The notes: generated by a model from the sequence alone, not told the origin. A stretch of DNA of 64,000 nt from Limnephilus marmoratus (GCA_917880885.1 OU862915.1:38014676-38078675), one strand, 5' to 3'. Counted from the stretch's first letter, positions 1-12,790 are shown. Program-made: numbers and translations.

Positions 1-690
1 CATATTAGAACCAAATCACAATATTTTGGAATAACATTTTTTCAAAGTGCGGAAAACACAGATAGGTTTCAGTTTTTAGGTTATTATTTTAGCACATGCT
101 TATTTTTTGGCGCTGATATTTATGTATTGGTCGTAAATGTGACCATTTTCTCGTAATTTAGTTCATCGTTTTCGAGAAGGTGAATTTGGTTACGTAATTA
201 TTTACGACTCGGAGATTTCCTTTATTCAGCGTTGACCAATTAGAGCTCGGCAAGTCGCGTGGTGGGGGACATGTAAATAGCGGAACATTTCCTTGGTTGT
301 ATTTATTGCTTCGCGTAGTCTCCGGCAGAAGAGTTACGTGGTTGTTTAGATGTGTTTAGGAATCCAATTTTGATGCTGCACGTATTCATTATCAATTGCG
401 TCTATGTTTTCAATTGATAAGTTAATTGAAGAACGTAATGGTGTTGTAGACATCGTTTGGAAGATTGACAAAGCAGCTCTCCCATTCTTTAGTGAAGGCG
501 CTGGCGGCATGGTATTGTGTGATTGTGTGCGTTGGCGGCATGGTACTGTGTGGGGACGTAAATTTCAATGTCGATGTTTTTAGTTGTCTCATTAGCTTAT
601 GTGCAATCATTCGTTACACACCTATTTCCTTGACACGTTCCATACAATTATCCTGCTGCTGTTTTATCCCATCCAGTTTTCTATCCTTCC
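1..690. other. Unassigned AT-rich sequence
   Basis: No gene or element is recognised. A short direct repeat (GGCGGCATGGTAYTGTGTG) occurs twice near 505-555. Small open frames here are short and have no recognisable motif. Confidence 0.5.
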
Positions 691-1293
691 TGAGAATTAC
701 TAACAAGGCGGCAGTCGGCTCCATTCCAACATTTAATAACTTATTTGTGAAAAATTCATTCGTACAAATTATAAAAGAAAAAGATAAATACTGATTCATA
801 ACTGAAAATCGTACTAGACTTAAACATGTATTTGTAAGCCCCAAACTAAACACTTCTTTTGCCCAACATCATTATACACACCAAGGAAAATATTTCTTTA
901 ATAACCACCAGTAGAAATCAGAAGCATTATTGACAAAGTACAATTGATGAACAAAAGTATTTTAGATAAATAATCAAGGGAAAACTGCTGCTTACCTCTT
1001 TCCATATGAATGTCACATTAAAAATTATAACCGTTTTTTTCTTACTGAATACACGGATGTTTGTACCTTTTAGTTTAATGATATTGATTGCGATGTGATT
1101 CAACTGTAAATTGAATATATATTAGCTGTGTATTGACTGACTATATGTATGTGAAACACGTGACTGTATTAATTGTACACACATGAAATAATGTAAACTC
1201 TTCTTCCATCCACAAGTAAATGCTTTTAATGGAAGATAAATAATATTATAATATGTTCCAATTTTAAGAAAAATAAATATATTAAAAAAAATA
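691..1293 (+). pseudogene. LINE 3' fragment related to LINE-E
   Basis: The translation around 735-890 matches the last ~60 residues of the ORF2 at 43449-46433 (shared IIKEKxKY, FITENRTR, PKLNTSFAQ). A stop codon (TGA at about 793) and divergence show it is dead. The following UTR also resembles that of LINE-E, including the CTCTTCCA-type segment near 1200. It ends in an A-rich tail near 1280. This is a 5'-truncated copy of the same or a sister family, inserted in the plus orientation. It gives an older reference point for LINE-E, but it does not reach far enough upstream to show whether the extra ORF was present. Confidence 0.75.
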
Positions 1294-2288
1294 ATACATA
1301 TTTCTCAGTAACTCCTCTAATTCCAGTCACGATACATTAAAGCTATTATTCGCAGAATCTTCATATCTACATCGTCTCCCATTTGGTGGTTTTTCACCAG
1401 GGCGTTACTGAAAGCATCTCCTACGATAAAATTAACTTAATTAATTCAACTTTCAGTGCTTTCAGTGTTCACTTCTGAAACTTCTCAAAGACACAAGACG
1501 AATGACTTTGTTTGTGATTAATTCTAAAATTATTTAGAAAGGGTGATTTTACTACTTTTTAAACTCCCTATACTTCTCAGAAACAGCGTGGCGCCTACAC
1601 TTGAAAACCGTATTTCGACGTCAAAGTGCCATAGAAAACGATCAATCTTCATAAAATCGTAGAAAACTAGAGGAGAAAAATAGGCAACCTCATCGAAAAA
1701 TCACATAAAAAAACACTTTCACTGATTCACATATGCACCCCTTTTAATTCACATTCACATACTTACAAGAAAATTCGACTTCTTCTAGATTCGAATGTTC
1801 GACATTAAGAATTATTAAATAAATTAAATTAAAATCTTAGAAAGGTTTAATGTCAAATAACTTTCAGAAATTACAGTTTTGAATTTAGTTAAGACACTTT
1901 TATATACGGGTGTTTTTTCGCAGAATTCCATCATGATTTTCTGTTGGCAAAGAAAAACATTATTGTTTTCGATTCCCCTTTATAAAATAATCTGTTCCCA
2001 GAAAAGAGATAATCGTATTACGTTATGACTCCATACTGACTTATGGGGAATGAACGGGAATGTTTGGCAGGCTTTTTGACGCCTTGTCAATAATTGACAC
2101 TTAATGGATTTGTTATTTTCCGACTATCGACGTTATGCTTGGCGTCAGATTCGAAGACATTCATTCTTTATTGTTTGAAGTTTCCGGTTTATTTTCTTTA
2201 AAGTTGGAGACTTATGGACCGACTGTTCTGAAAGAATTTTTAAACAATTCAAATTATTTGCTTTAATTTTTTTACAAATACCATAGAC
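1294..2288. other. Unassigned AT-rich sequence
   Basis: I see no coding frame, tandem repeat or element end that I can support in this stretch. Confidence 0.45.
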
Positions 2289-2612
2289 TTTTTTACGTTA
2301 GTTCCACACAGGAGGCCCTGAGAAAAATGTTTACCCTTCGGGCCTGTGTATCTTTGGGAAGCTGTGTGGAGAAATGAAGGAGAGGAAGTTCTGCTAAGGA
2401 AAAAGGCATGAGGGTAGGTAGGAATCTAGGGGTCAATCTGGCCAAGAGTGACGGACGTATGTATAAATCTACCCCTTTCACCCAGATTTTCCAAGAGAGT
2501 CCTGTTAGAGAGGTCAAAATTTCTTCCATATCCTGCTAAATTACCAAACGTAGCGAACAACTTGAAGCGGCCTTCAACAGAGATGTTGGTTATCCAATAC
2601 ATGCATAGGTAC
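2289..2612 (-). repeat. R500 SINE-like copy, internally deleted
   Basis: On the minus strand this is a copy of the ~500-bp R500 family. Its A-rich tail is at 2289 and the tail hairpin arms CCACACAG/CTGTGTGG are kept at about 2303-2370. The middle is deleted, and the head (the GGTTATCCAATA region) breaks off at about 2605, where a tRNA-SINE follows. It has no coding capacity. Confidence 0.7.
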
Positions 2613-2618
2613 CTAGTA

Positions 2619-2762
2619 GATACCTTGGCGCAGTGGTTAGCGCAATGGCCCGGAAAGCCGAAGATCTTGGGTTTTGAGTACCAGAGGTGCCAATATATTT
2701 TTCGGATTTTTATGTTTCCAGATTTTCGATAGAGTTTCGCTAATATTGTCTTCATTTAATTA
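2619..2762 (+). repeat. tRNA-derived SINE, copy 1
   Basis: The first ~75 nt are tRNA-like: box A-like TGGCGCAGTGGTTAGCGC, a box B-like GGGTTTTGAGTACC (mutated) and a 3' AGGTGCCA. A ~70-nt body follows, ending in ATATTGTCTTCATTTAATT. The same head, body and tail recur at 3013-3134. The acceptor stem has mismatches and there is a non-tRNA body, so it is a SINE rather than a tRNA gene. Confidence 0.7.
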
Positions 2763-3012
2763 AATATTACATTTTGAGGTATTACAGTTAAAATAATATT
2801 CATCCCAGACTTGCGGAAAAAGATGTCACATATGAAAAATAAAATGGATACAATTTATTCTGACACTCTCTATATAGCATTTAGTTCGGGTTTGAATCTT
2901 CCAATAATACATAAAGATAGCAGCCAATAAAATATGCATTAAGAAAATGAAGATAATGTTTGTGGTTCTTGGTCGAAGTATGATACAGTTAAAAAAGACT
3001 GAATCGGATATA

Positions 3013-3134
3013 GACACCTTGGCGCAGTGGACCGAAAGCCGAAGGTCCTGGGTTCGAGTCCGAGAGGTGCCAATATCTTTTTCTGTTTCCGTTTTTTTCG
3101 ATTGAGTTTGACGAATATTGTCTTCATTTAATTA
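3013..3134 (+). repeat. tRNA-derived SINE, copy 2
   Basis: Second copy of the SINE at 2619-2762. Box B (GGGTTCGAGTCC) is better preserved, but about 14 nt of the D-arm after GGCGCAGTGG are missing. The shared tail ATATTGTCTTCATTTAATTA supports a common family end. Confidence 0.7.
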
Positions 3135-3268
3135 CGCATATATGACTTGTTTTTCAGATTTATTCACAAGAATTTATTCAGACTGTCACTGAAAATATAT
3201 TAATTTCTCACCAAAAACAATAATTTTGAATGATAAGTTTTTAGATTTTCACGGCCAAAATTATTTTC

Positions 3269-3413
3269 GTTAGTTGTTTTTGGGGTGTTATGCCGTGTTG
3301 CGCTACCTCCTTCTTTGGCCAACGTTTCGGAGACACATTTGCCGGAACTGCTCTGATGATGGACACTGCAACGCTAGCGCCCTAGCGGTAGCGGCACCCC
3401 AAAAAAAACTAAC
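3269..3413. repeat. Palindromic Penelope-type tail fragment
   Basis: Two outward-facing pieces of the repeat tail also seen at 16.2 and 33.9 kb form an inverted repeat. On the minus strand it reads CCGAAACGTTGGCCAAAG and on to ACCCCAAAAACAACTA; on the plus strand it reads CTGATGATGGACACTGCAACG and on to CACCCCAAAAAAAACTA. Each arm holds only one half of a hammerhead-like core (GAAA on one, CTGATGA on the other). This looks like a rearranged, inactive terminal piece of a Penelope-like retroelement. Confidence 0.5.
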
Positions 3414-3881
3414 TTGCGTAACTCAGTGTCATTTTCAAAACTGGAACTGATTAAGAAAAGATTTCAGAAAAGCTGGAAAGTACCTACCTATTAAATATAC
3501 ATTATATTTTTAATAGATTATTATTTTTTGATATTTTCTGAAATGCATAGTTATTTTTTATATTGTTTTGTACATTTCATATAAAATTATATATCCGAGA
3601 TAACAAACGCTTGCCTGCACGAAGTCACTGTTGTCAAGTTGTATTAATTTTAGGATTTTATTGATAAAAGTTTAAATGAACGTTTAGTGAAAAATTTTGC
3701 TGAACACGAACAATGAAAAAAATCTGAAATTTACAGAAAACTGGAGAACATTAGGATTGTTTACTACGTGTGTTTGACTTTGCTTTAACTTTCACATTTT
3801 AACAAGCTCTCAAAAAATACAACGATGTAAAATCGAGCGACGTTCTGCAAAACGGAGTTATCCATCACAAACTTAATAGGT
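3414..3881. other. Unassigned AT-rich sequence
   Basis: No supported gene or repeat family member is seen here. Confidence 0.4.
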
Positions 3882-4056
3882 TTTTTTTTTTCATTTTATT
3901 ACATTAGCTCCACACAGGAGGCACCGAGGAAAACAATTTCCCTAGGGGCCTATGTCATCTTTGAGGATGCTGTGTGGAGGGTTTTTTAAGGGAAAGGAAG
4001 GAGAAGAAGGTATGGAAAGGAAAAAGGTATGAGGGCTGGGTTGGAATCTGGGATAA
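3882..4056 (-). repeat. R500 tail fragment
   Basis: A minus-strand R500 3' end: poly-T at 3882 (the A tail on the sense strand), then the hairpin region with outer arms CCACACAG/CTGTGTGG and the purine-rich GGAAAGGAAGGAGA segment. It is truncated on the head side. Confidence 0.7.
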
Positions 4057-4138
4057 ATTAATTAATAAAGGTAAATTATATATAACAGAAAATTGCACGT
4101 TTCATACGCACAATTTAATTGTTAACACACAAACAATT

Positions 4139-4440
4139 ACGGGAGGCGGCTCCCATTTGTTGAATAACCAACACCCATGCCATAGAACTAACGGGGGATT
4201 TGTCCGGCACCTGAGGTTGGTTAAGGGAGACATTTGGACCTCTCCAGCCGGATTCTCTCGACCCATCGCCTTTTGACGTATTGGGAGGGATGGATTCATA
4301 TGTTCGTCACTCCTGAACATTTTGATCCCTAGATTCCTACCCACCCTCACTTTCTTCTCAGAACTTACTCTCCTTTCTTTTCATTAAAAGATGACAGAGC
4401 CCCTTAGGGATTATTTTATCCTCGGGGCCCCCTACGTAGA
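4139..4440 (+). repeat. R500 copy, plus sense
   Basis: A plus-sense R500 copy starting with a diverged head (GGGAGGCGGCTCCCATTTGTTG) and running through the family's TCTCTCGACCCATCGCC and GGGAGGGATGGATTCATA segments. It ends in a decayed hairpin near 4400-4430. With the copy at 3882-4056 it forms a head-to-head inverted pair. Confidence 0.7.
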
Positions 4441-5088
4441 TGGCCCGCCAACATAATGGAAAATGATAAATATTATTTGTCCCGCGTAAAAGGTTATGTA
4501 GCTCGAGCGCTACGAAACAAATATAATGATTTTTTTTCAATCTGGCTACATTATGCATAACGACCATAATTTGAGGTTTGAGAACCACCGGTCTAGTAGA
4601 GGAACATGCTGAACAAGTTATAAAACAATTAGTTCGCACATTAAAAAGTTTGGGAACTCAAATGGGTCCGGCCCTCATTAGAAAAGGCGTATTTACTTAA
4701 GCATGTAACATGAAAAACCATCTCTATACTCGCTCGTAATTATAAAAGAGTGCTAGCATTTCAATTTTCATACCCTTGTATTCAAAATTATTTATTCTGA
4801 GGGCGCACATAGTCCCGATACCTTTTTTTATAGACACTAGGGTGGGTGGTAAAAATAAAATTCCGATAAATGTTCTTAAGCAGGGTATTTGCAAGACAAT
4901 TAATGGATTTTTGTTTTAAATATAAAGATATCTTTTTTTGGCTTTTGGTAGCCTAAGGTACATACTTTACTTTAGTTGGCCGATGAAAGAAAATTTTTAT
5001 TTAATATCTTGCTCTATATTTTGAGCAAAAGATCTCCAATTTTGGAATACCTATATGTAAACGGTCGTTGTTTTAAGTAGTATTTGTA
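4441..5088. other. Unassigned AT-rich sequence
   Basis: No recognisable gene or repeat boundary is seen. Confidence 0.4.
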
Positions 5089-5428
5089 GATTTTTTTTTA
5101 CATAAGCTCCACACAGGAGGCCCTGAGGAAAATAATTTCCCTCAGCGCCTATGTCATCTTTGGGAATGCTGTGTGGAGGGTTTTTTAAGGAAAGGAAGGA
5201 GAGGAGAGTTCTGGGAAGGAAAAGGGTTTAAGGGGTGGGTAGGAATCTGGGGTTCAGTTTGTCCTAGTCGTCCGCCTCCAAGACCTAGACAAACCTCACT
5301 CCATGAACCCGGGCACCGCTGCTAAATCACCAAACGTAGCGAACCACTTGGGGTGACCTGTGGCAGAGGTGTTGGTTATCCAATTAAGATTCCCGGGGCG
5401 GCGGTACCCATTCCCGCCTCCCAAATAA
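5089..5428 (-). repeat. R500 copy, internally deleted
   Basis: Minus-sense R500 with both ends: the T-run tail at 5089-5100, the hairpin (CCACACAGG, CCCTGAGGAAAATAATTTCC, CTGTGTGG) and the head end GGTACCCATTCCCGCCTCCCAAA. The central TCTCTCGACCC block is deleted. Confidence 0.75.
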
Positions 5429-5802
5429 TAAGTAGATGGTAAATATTTTAAAATATAAACGTTATTTTAATAATAATTAATAATTTAATTCGTTAATTTG
5501 AATAATTTTATATTTTCTATTTTGACAAGAGTATGTACGTCATTTTGAACACATTCATATAATAACCTAGTCTCACATAATTTTCTGTTATTCTGACTCA
5601 AGTATTTGATTCACTCGATAGAGCCATAACATCTCGACGCTTCCGACTTCTTTATTAACCTTTTGCTGCTGACGTGACATTGTTGCTTTGACGCTCCATC
5701 GTAGCAACAATAATAATATCGAAATACTTCCCTCCCCGCCCGCGACGCATACGCCGCTTCCAGTAGCTTCGAATTTAGTGACGCCAAAGTCGTAAGTTAT
5801 TA
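5429..5802. other. Unassigned sequence
   Basis: AT-rich up to about 5640, with a GC-richer stretch near 5730-5790. Nothing recognisable. Confidence 0.4.
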
Positions 5803-5882
5803 ATTTTAAATTTCTAAGTTAAATTTCTCTTTTCAAACAGCCTCGCATATTTAAAATAACAAGTGATCATTTTACTAGCCAT
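5803..5882. repeat. Left arm of 80-bp inverted repeat
   Basis: Nearly identical, in inverse orientation, to 19840-19920. It contains AACAGCCTCGCATATTTAAA and ends ACTAGCCAT immediately before LINE-B. The two arms enclose the whole LINE-B / insertion / LINE-C block. Confidence 0.8.
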
Positions 5883-6175
5883 AGTTCTTCAAGTCAACAT
5901 TTGAACCCTCCTCTACCAATGACTCAATTAACATTGACCAACTTGAGGCCGTTCAGGACTCTGGACTTACGCACATTCAAACCATTGGACTAACGGAACA
6001 AGAAGTGCAATCAAGTTTAAAGTCATTAGATATAAACAAAGGTGCGGGTCACGATGGAATACCGGCGTTTTTTCTCAGATCTGCTGCGTCGTCACTGTAT
6101 GTTCCACTTACCATAATATTTAATAAATGCCTGAGTGACGGGGTTTTCCCTGATAGGTGGAAGTTGGCTTATATT
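5883..6175 (+). pseudogene. LINE-B, 5' piece (reverse transcriptase finger region)
   Basis: The frame running to 6175 encodes the region before and including the conserved start of the reverse transcriptase (LDINKGAGHDGIP, then DGVFPDRWKLAY). It matches the same region of LINE-D at about 39240-39400 (LDINKGSGQDGIP, DGVFPDLWKVAH). Endonuclease sequence is absent, so the copy is 5'-truncated. The frame stops abruptly at TATT (6172-6175), and the expected next residues (IIPVHKG) are found at 14665, beyond an 8.49-kb insertion. Confidence 0.85.
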
Positions 6176-9100
6176 TGTGATGTATTGCATTAATCACCAG
6201 CGCAAATAAAAAAATATCGTAGCCTACCCCTTTAATTTAAAAAGAAAATACCAATTACTTATAAAACGGACACACTTGCGACATCTATCGGATCAAAGTA
6301 AATTGAATTCTTGTTGACAGTAGGGACCTATAAATTAAACAGATTGAGATGAATTTTGGTAAAAGATCACAGATGGTATTAAAAATCGTCACGAGACAGG
6401 GAAAGACCCTTTCTTAGGCTCGAAAATAAATAGTTGAAACCAACAGCCAATCAGGTAGAAGCAGAAAGCTATAAATAATTGATCAAACCAATCACAAAGC
6501 GGAGGGCGTATTCAGATTTTGAACAAAGAGATGGACTTTGAACTAGGCAATTAATCAGAGATTTATGGAAAAAAATATCGTCATCAACCGAAAGATCAAT
6601 ACACTATAATGTAAACAGGGTCTCACGCCCGGTGCATCGTGTACGATGACCCTAGATGTAAGATAAACAATCAGTGCAATCAAGGTATTGACAACCGCCG
6701 TTAACGAGCAAATCGATCCATATTATGTTGGAAAAACTATGCAAGAAAATAAGAAGAAAATTTTAATAAGAGGAAAATTAAAGAAAACACGTGCAAAACA
6801 TAAGAAAAGCTACTGTAGGGATATTCAGTTGTATAACGAGTACGTAGAAAGTCAAGGAGGCCAGATTAAGAGAAAAACGTACGTTTAACATTTAAAAGGG
6901 AAGAAAAACGCTGGAAATTGGGAATGTCACTTTTAGATGAAACAATAGAGTCAAGGAAAACGATTTGAAAAGATAATCTAATGAAAAATATGGACGTTTA
7001 AATGGAAGTGTTTATTGAACAATATAAGATTTCGACTTAATTTTGCGTTTTCGGACGAGTTTACATAGATATCGTTATATATTTGGAATAGGGAGGTCAT
7101 TCTAGTTATATTGCGTTAGATAAAGCAAACAAAAGGGTTGTTTTACGTCAATTGTTTGCGGAGAATTCTATGGGAGATGGGACAGACTGCAAGGAAAAAT
7201 GAAACATTATTTGAGTTGACGACCTCACACGTGATTTTGTTGTTCAAACAATAAGAAAACGAACATGGTATTAGGCGATTAAACGCATTTTAATGGCTTT
7301 TAGGACGATAAAAATTATCATTGGTCATATGGACAGTTTATGTTAACTAAAAACCATTATATTTTATTACCCTTGAATAAAAGCTGAGTTATTGATCAAC
7401 ACCTCGAAAACCCAGACATAAACAGACGTCAAATTTTAAATTAATGTGGATTTAGGGGAGAAAGGGACGGAATTTGGAGGATGAACCATAGAACGTAATA
7501 AAAATGACAGGAATTTAAGGGCCGAAGTGGAAGTTTCTCCTATGAAAAATGTGAAAAATAACATAAAAAGTAGTAGTATATAGAAAATGAAATTTTCTAA
7601 GAGGTGACATACATCGAAGGCAAAACGAGGGGTAGTAAAAAAGAAAATAAAAACAATTAAAAGATGATTCCGTAAGGAAAACTCATGAAAATTCAGAAGT
7701 ATCGATGAAAACAATAAATTTGGCTTGGAATGTAACTAATCATATAGATGTGGACAATAACATAAGGATAAAAGAGGAAATTCGTAGGAAGAGTGTTGTG
7801 AATACAAGAAAATTCTAGGGGAAAGGGGAAAATTCAGATATACTACGTAAATAGAGAAATTACGGGTTTTAATGGAAAAATTCATACAAGTAGCAGTGAG
7901 ATAGAGTAGAATTTATAAAAATTGCAACTCGAAATTGCATAGTAAACATTTCGATATGGAGATAATCATGATTTGTGATAGGTTTGGAAAAATTGAGACG
8001 TAAATATAGTTATCGAAGACGGACCTTTTACGAATTGAGAAAAAAAATAACTAAAAAATTATGAAATTCAAGCTAATTTTGTATGACCAACAGACAAAGG
8101 AATGAGGGGCATTTTGACGTAATATCGCCGGTCCGATCCTGGAAAAATGTTTAAACGAGATAGGGCATGAACAAAGTCATGAAAGGTGGACCTAACGACA
8201 GTTAAACAAAAATTACAGAATCGATATATGAAATCTCGAGTTGTTAGAGATTAAATTCGTGGATCAAAGATAGCTTAGATAGGCCATTCTAATCCTGGGA
8301 ATGGTATATAGGCTAGGACATGGGGCATTTGGGAGATCAATCTTCGGATTATCAAACGTGGAAGTTACGTGACGTGACGTTTAAAGCGGTTATTAATTGA
8401 AAATTTTCTAAGTGTTATAAATTTTATGACTCTGAAATAATTGGAGTCAAGTCAATAGAAGTGATTTTGGACTTAGTGTCTTGAGAGTGTTAGATAAAAT
8501 GCATTTTAACAGAAAGTTCTAAGTGTCTAAAGTTTGGTATTAAATTCAGTGTAAGAAATTAGTACCATTAATAATAATTAATTAGATTCAGTGAGGTGAT
8601 TAAATCATAAATTCAAATTGTGTTGGTGGAAAGTGTTGTGTTGTATTTGGCAAATTTAAAAGCAGTGTTTAGTTAAATTTTAGGACTTAATACTTGAAAA
8701 AAAAAATCATATCAATAATAGTTCCTTAAATAAAGTGCAAATCGAACGTTATAATTTATCACAGGATTAATCTAGTGTTAGATAAAATAATAATAATAAA
8801 TATGGACTTTAGACTAAATAATACAAATTATTAAATTGCTGTTAAATGAGATTGTGATAACTTAATAATAATAACTATTTCGGAAAGCTTAAATAGATAG
8901 TAAAAACGTTATCTTACTGCAAAATAAATAAAAAGGGATTCGGTGACAAACAAAAATAAAAATAATAAATCTCTTATTTCGTAAATAATCGTGAAGTGGT
9001 TATTGCTTAAAAATTATAATTTAAACGGAATACATTTTGATTGATAAAGATTAATCATCAATTAATTCAGTTTAGATTCAACAGATAGCGGAATAATAAA

Positions 9101-9340
9101 TCGAAAGGATTAATTTAGGTTTAGTTAGACAATAGCTGAATTAGTTAGGAAAAAATATTTAAACAAAAAGGTCGGTCGTGTAGAACCCGACGGAGTAGAC
9201 CTTTTGGGGTAAGTTACATAAAGTATAAATATTTTCTAGGTTCCAAGGAGAGAGCGGTATGCAGCAGACAGTTGGTATTTGAATTAATTTTATAACAAAG
9301 TATTACTTGCTTAATATGTGATATGTACCTATATTGAAAT

Positions 9341-9388
9341 ATTATATATAAAGTATGTATATTTATATATATATATATTTATATTTAT
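9341..9388. repeat. TA-rich microsatellite
   Basis: An interrupted run of alternating TA with TTTA variants lies within the 8.49-kb insertion. It is low complexity only. Confidence 0.6.
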
Positions 9389-9539
9389 CCCAAGAAAATT
9401 TTAATCAAAAAGAAACACACTTAAATAAAAGTAAAAGGTATCGATTACTAATACCTACTTAGAACGCACTATGCTATTAAAAAAAAATAGTTGTGTGCTA
9501 GGAAAATTTCAAGTTCATATTTTATACTTATTTTATTAA

Positions 9540-10249
9540 CCCATTGGCCACAGAATTAATGAGCTAAAAAGTTGGCCTTCACCACTGAATTAATTTTGTA
9601 CCAAAAATTGAAAACCTGCATTGGTGTACTAAATCTATTGTTACTTTTGAACCGTATATTCAAATTAAATAATTTCTTTAAAATTGTTTACATATTGGAT
9701 TAAGGTAAAGAAAAACATAAAAAAATATTTTTTTTTAAATATTAAAATATGTGTAAATAAGGTTACAAATATAACCTTCCCTTTTTTCGTCAGTTTTTTT
9801 CCACATTTTTATTCAAAAAGTTACAAAAAAACATAGGATTCTTAGATCGAACAATAATAATTTTTGATTTTTATATACATGTATACTAATAACTATTAAA
9901 ATAATTGTCTATGATAGTCCTCAAAGCAATCAGGGACGTTCAGGGTCACTACCAAAAGCCTAGAACCACTCGCAATTTCGAAGAAATTAAATGGCGGCTG
10001 GCTGCATACAAAACTTGGAACACAAATATCAGGGAAAAAACATAAGAAACATATTATTGCCAATTCTATGAAATTAAAGATTAATTATCTACAGAGTGTT
10101 CGGCATTTAAAATTTTATTGAAAAATGTCACTATTGTGCTCGTTTTCTGTTTTTTGACGTACCTACTCTAGCCCGTCAGCGTGCCGGGGTTTGTGGTTAA
10201 GTACCTGAGTCGTACACCCGGCAGGCTGTCGGGGTTTGTGGCCAATGGG
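9540..10249. mobile_element. piggyBac-type MITE flanked by TTAA
   Basis: The terminal inverted repeats CCCATTGGCCACA (9540-9552) and TGTGGCCAATGGG (10237-10249) match perfectly over 13 bp. They are flanked on both sides by TTAA (9536-9539, 10250-10253), the target always used by piggyBac elements. The 710-bp interior has no transposase frame, so this is a non-autonomous element. A subterminal CGGGGTTTGTGG motif occurs twice near the right end. It sits inside the 8.49-kb insertion and is therefore younger than it. Confidence 0.85.
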
Positions 10250-10840
10250 TTAATATATGTACTATTATAATTTCAGCTAATATAAAATGATAAAAAAATG
10301 AGTTATGATATAAGAATTTATTTCAATTATAATGTAATTGTATATATCAGTATATTTATTTATTGAGGCAAAATATATATGTTTATGTATATGTATGTAA
10401 ATTATAACTATATTTATTTGGGATCAGGTTAGGGCAATTGCAAAAAAGAAATTACCACTATTAAATTCAAAAGGAAATTTAGGACCGTAAATCTCACGTT
10501 CGAGAATGTTTTAAAAGTAAACAAATATCCCATGTTTGGAATCTAGGTCACGAGAACAGCGGGAATGTTTACATAATAAAATTGTTTATAAAACAACTCG
10601 GTCATGGGGGCACTGGGTCAGATGCTTTAAAGGAGTATGTCCTTGGGTATATGATAGGTAGTTGACAGGTATTAATATTAACTTTAGAATGGGACAAAGC
10701 CATGAAATTGCGCAATTATAGAAAAGTTTTAACACAATCTTTAATTTGAATATGAAGAGATTATTTTTTGGATTGAACAATTTGAAAATAAATAGATTTA
10801 TTATAAACTAGTCAAATAATAGGTACATCAAACATTTGGA

Positions 10841-11135
10841 AAATCACGGGATAGTTTAGGAGTGTATTGAAGAATTACATGGAATATTCGAGGAGAAAAT
10901 TATAGAACAATTACCCTCGTAAGTATCAATCATTTACATGAAACAGTTGACAAATCACGGGATAGTCAAATAGAAGAGTATTGAAGAATTACAAGGAAGA
11001 TTCGAGTAAAATTTTGTGGAGTAATTACTTTCATAGACATCAATCATCTACAAGAAGCAGTTGAAAAATCACGTGATAGCCTAATAAAAAGTATCAATCA
11101 GTTACATGAGACAACTGAAAAATCACGGGATAGTA
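10841..11135. repeat. Degenerate tandem array, ~112-bp period
   Basis: The phrase AAATCACGGGATAG recurs at about 10841, 10952, 11066 and 11120 (spacings ~111, 114 and 54). It sits between repeated blocks such as GTATTGAAGAATTACA and ATCAATCATTTACATGAAAC. The last unit is roughly half length. No coding function is apparent. Confidence 0.7.
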
Positions 11136-11924
11136 AAAATTTTACCAAAAGTTGAACCTTGGGGGAAAATTTAGAAAACAGTTCAACAATAGGAGGCAGT
11201 GGTCGCTCCTTAAAAATAAGGACCATTAACCAAACACATAATAGAGATGGCAATCTCTTAAATAAAATTGTCAACCAAACAAATCAAAAAGCTTGGAATT
11301 TTCGGCACTCCAGAACAAACCGAGATAATTTCTTATTCTACTAGTATCTATTAATATTTCCCACTCTTGGTATGTATATATTCGGTCATCGGTTAAGGTT
11401 TTGTGGAGAATTCCTTCTCACGAAATCCGAGCTCGGAAAATGAGACTGGCTAGTTACATATTGCGAGTTATAATCCTACCCAAACGTATGTTTACATATA
11501 TATCTTTCTATGTACTGTACATTGGATAATGTGGACCCGCTTACAACTAGCGTTTTAGACTCGACAGAGTTACTCTCACATCATTTCTTGTACGTGGAGG
11601 GAGGATTCACGACCCGTAACTCTGCAAAACACCGTGAGTATATGATTGCATATAGGACGAAACCGGTTCGCCCTAAGTAAATAGTAGACCTTGGAGGAGT
11701 AGGAATTTGGGGGTATCTGGGCTCGGATGACGACCTGAAGGCAGTGCATGATGGCAAAAGGAAGGACGGTTAGGACGCGATAACTTAGGTATCAATTAAC
11801 CGATCCGCGCCAAAAGATTGTGCGAATTTCTAGTAAGAATCTGATCACCTGGTTTACTTGTAGGAGGATAGGAGCCAAATTTTCGGCAGAAAAAGGGTAT
11901 TCTGAGTTCGTCTAATATGCAATC

Positions 11925-12788
11925 TGTGGCGACACATCATTATAAACTTCGCCACCAAAAGAGGAATCGAGAAACATCTCCGGATATCCGCGCGCATCGG
12001 CAAACCTACTTGCCTAGGTACCTTAGTACCTATACTGGCCGCGATGTACTTTCTCGCCGGCCGTGCCAGCCCGACGATAATAATATCGCCCCGCCTAGAA
12101 AGGTCTCGAGACAGCACCGTACAATATCTGTACGGCACCGAATATTCTCGAAGTGGCTCGTATTACCTACCGCGAGGTAGTTACTCTACCGCGGCTATAT
12201 AAGCAGCCGATCGCTCGCCCGCTGCAGTTCAGTCCAGTTCAGTCACACATTAATCGTCGGTCAACATCTCAACATGTAATAAGTGCTCCTGCATGGTATC
12301 GCTACGCTCCAGGGCAGCTTCCTCGAGGTCCATCACCACGTCTCAGTTCTAAGGCCCACCGTGTCTTCAGCTCCTGAGATCAGCTCCATCCCGCGACTTA
12401 TAAGGTTTGACGCACCTTCAGTCCAGGGATCAGCTCACCACTTCATGGCACCCCGAAGCCCCACCGTGCTTCGCTGCCATGGAAACACGCTCCGCCTCGC
12501 CAGGACTACCTGCTGGTGGCTCAGCTCACCGAGCCACTCACCGTTCATCTCCGCGATTTAAAGCGTCGAGCAACGGCCTGGAAGATAGGTCACCTCCACC
12601 GACAAGGTTTCGAGCAACGCGCTGACCTTCACCGCACCATCTCCACCACCGCGCGCCTGCAGCATCTCATCTACGGCACTCCGCATTACCTCATGTTACC
12701 GACCACCGACCATCTGCTACGTAGCCCAATAAATGACTGACTCACCACTTCGACATGACGCCTTTCATTTCTGTCTCCCGCTCCCTCA
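11925..12788 (+). repeat. 5' LTR
   Basis: Starts TGTGGCGACACATC and ends CTCCCTCA. A TATATAAG box is at 12196-12203, followed by CAGTTCAGTCCAGTTCAGTC as a likely transcription start region. AATAAA at 12728-12733 is the likely polyadenylation signal. Open frames inside it, up to ~90 codons, are incidental. Confidence 0.9.
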
Positions 12789-12790
12789 AC

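Noticed and set aside
2619..2692. tRNA gene
   Set aside because: Box A and B exist, but the acceptor stem is mismatched, the T-loop is mutated and a shared SINE body follows.
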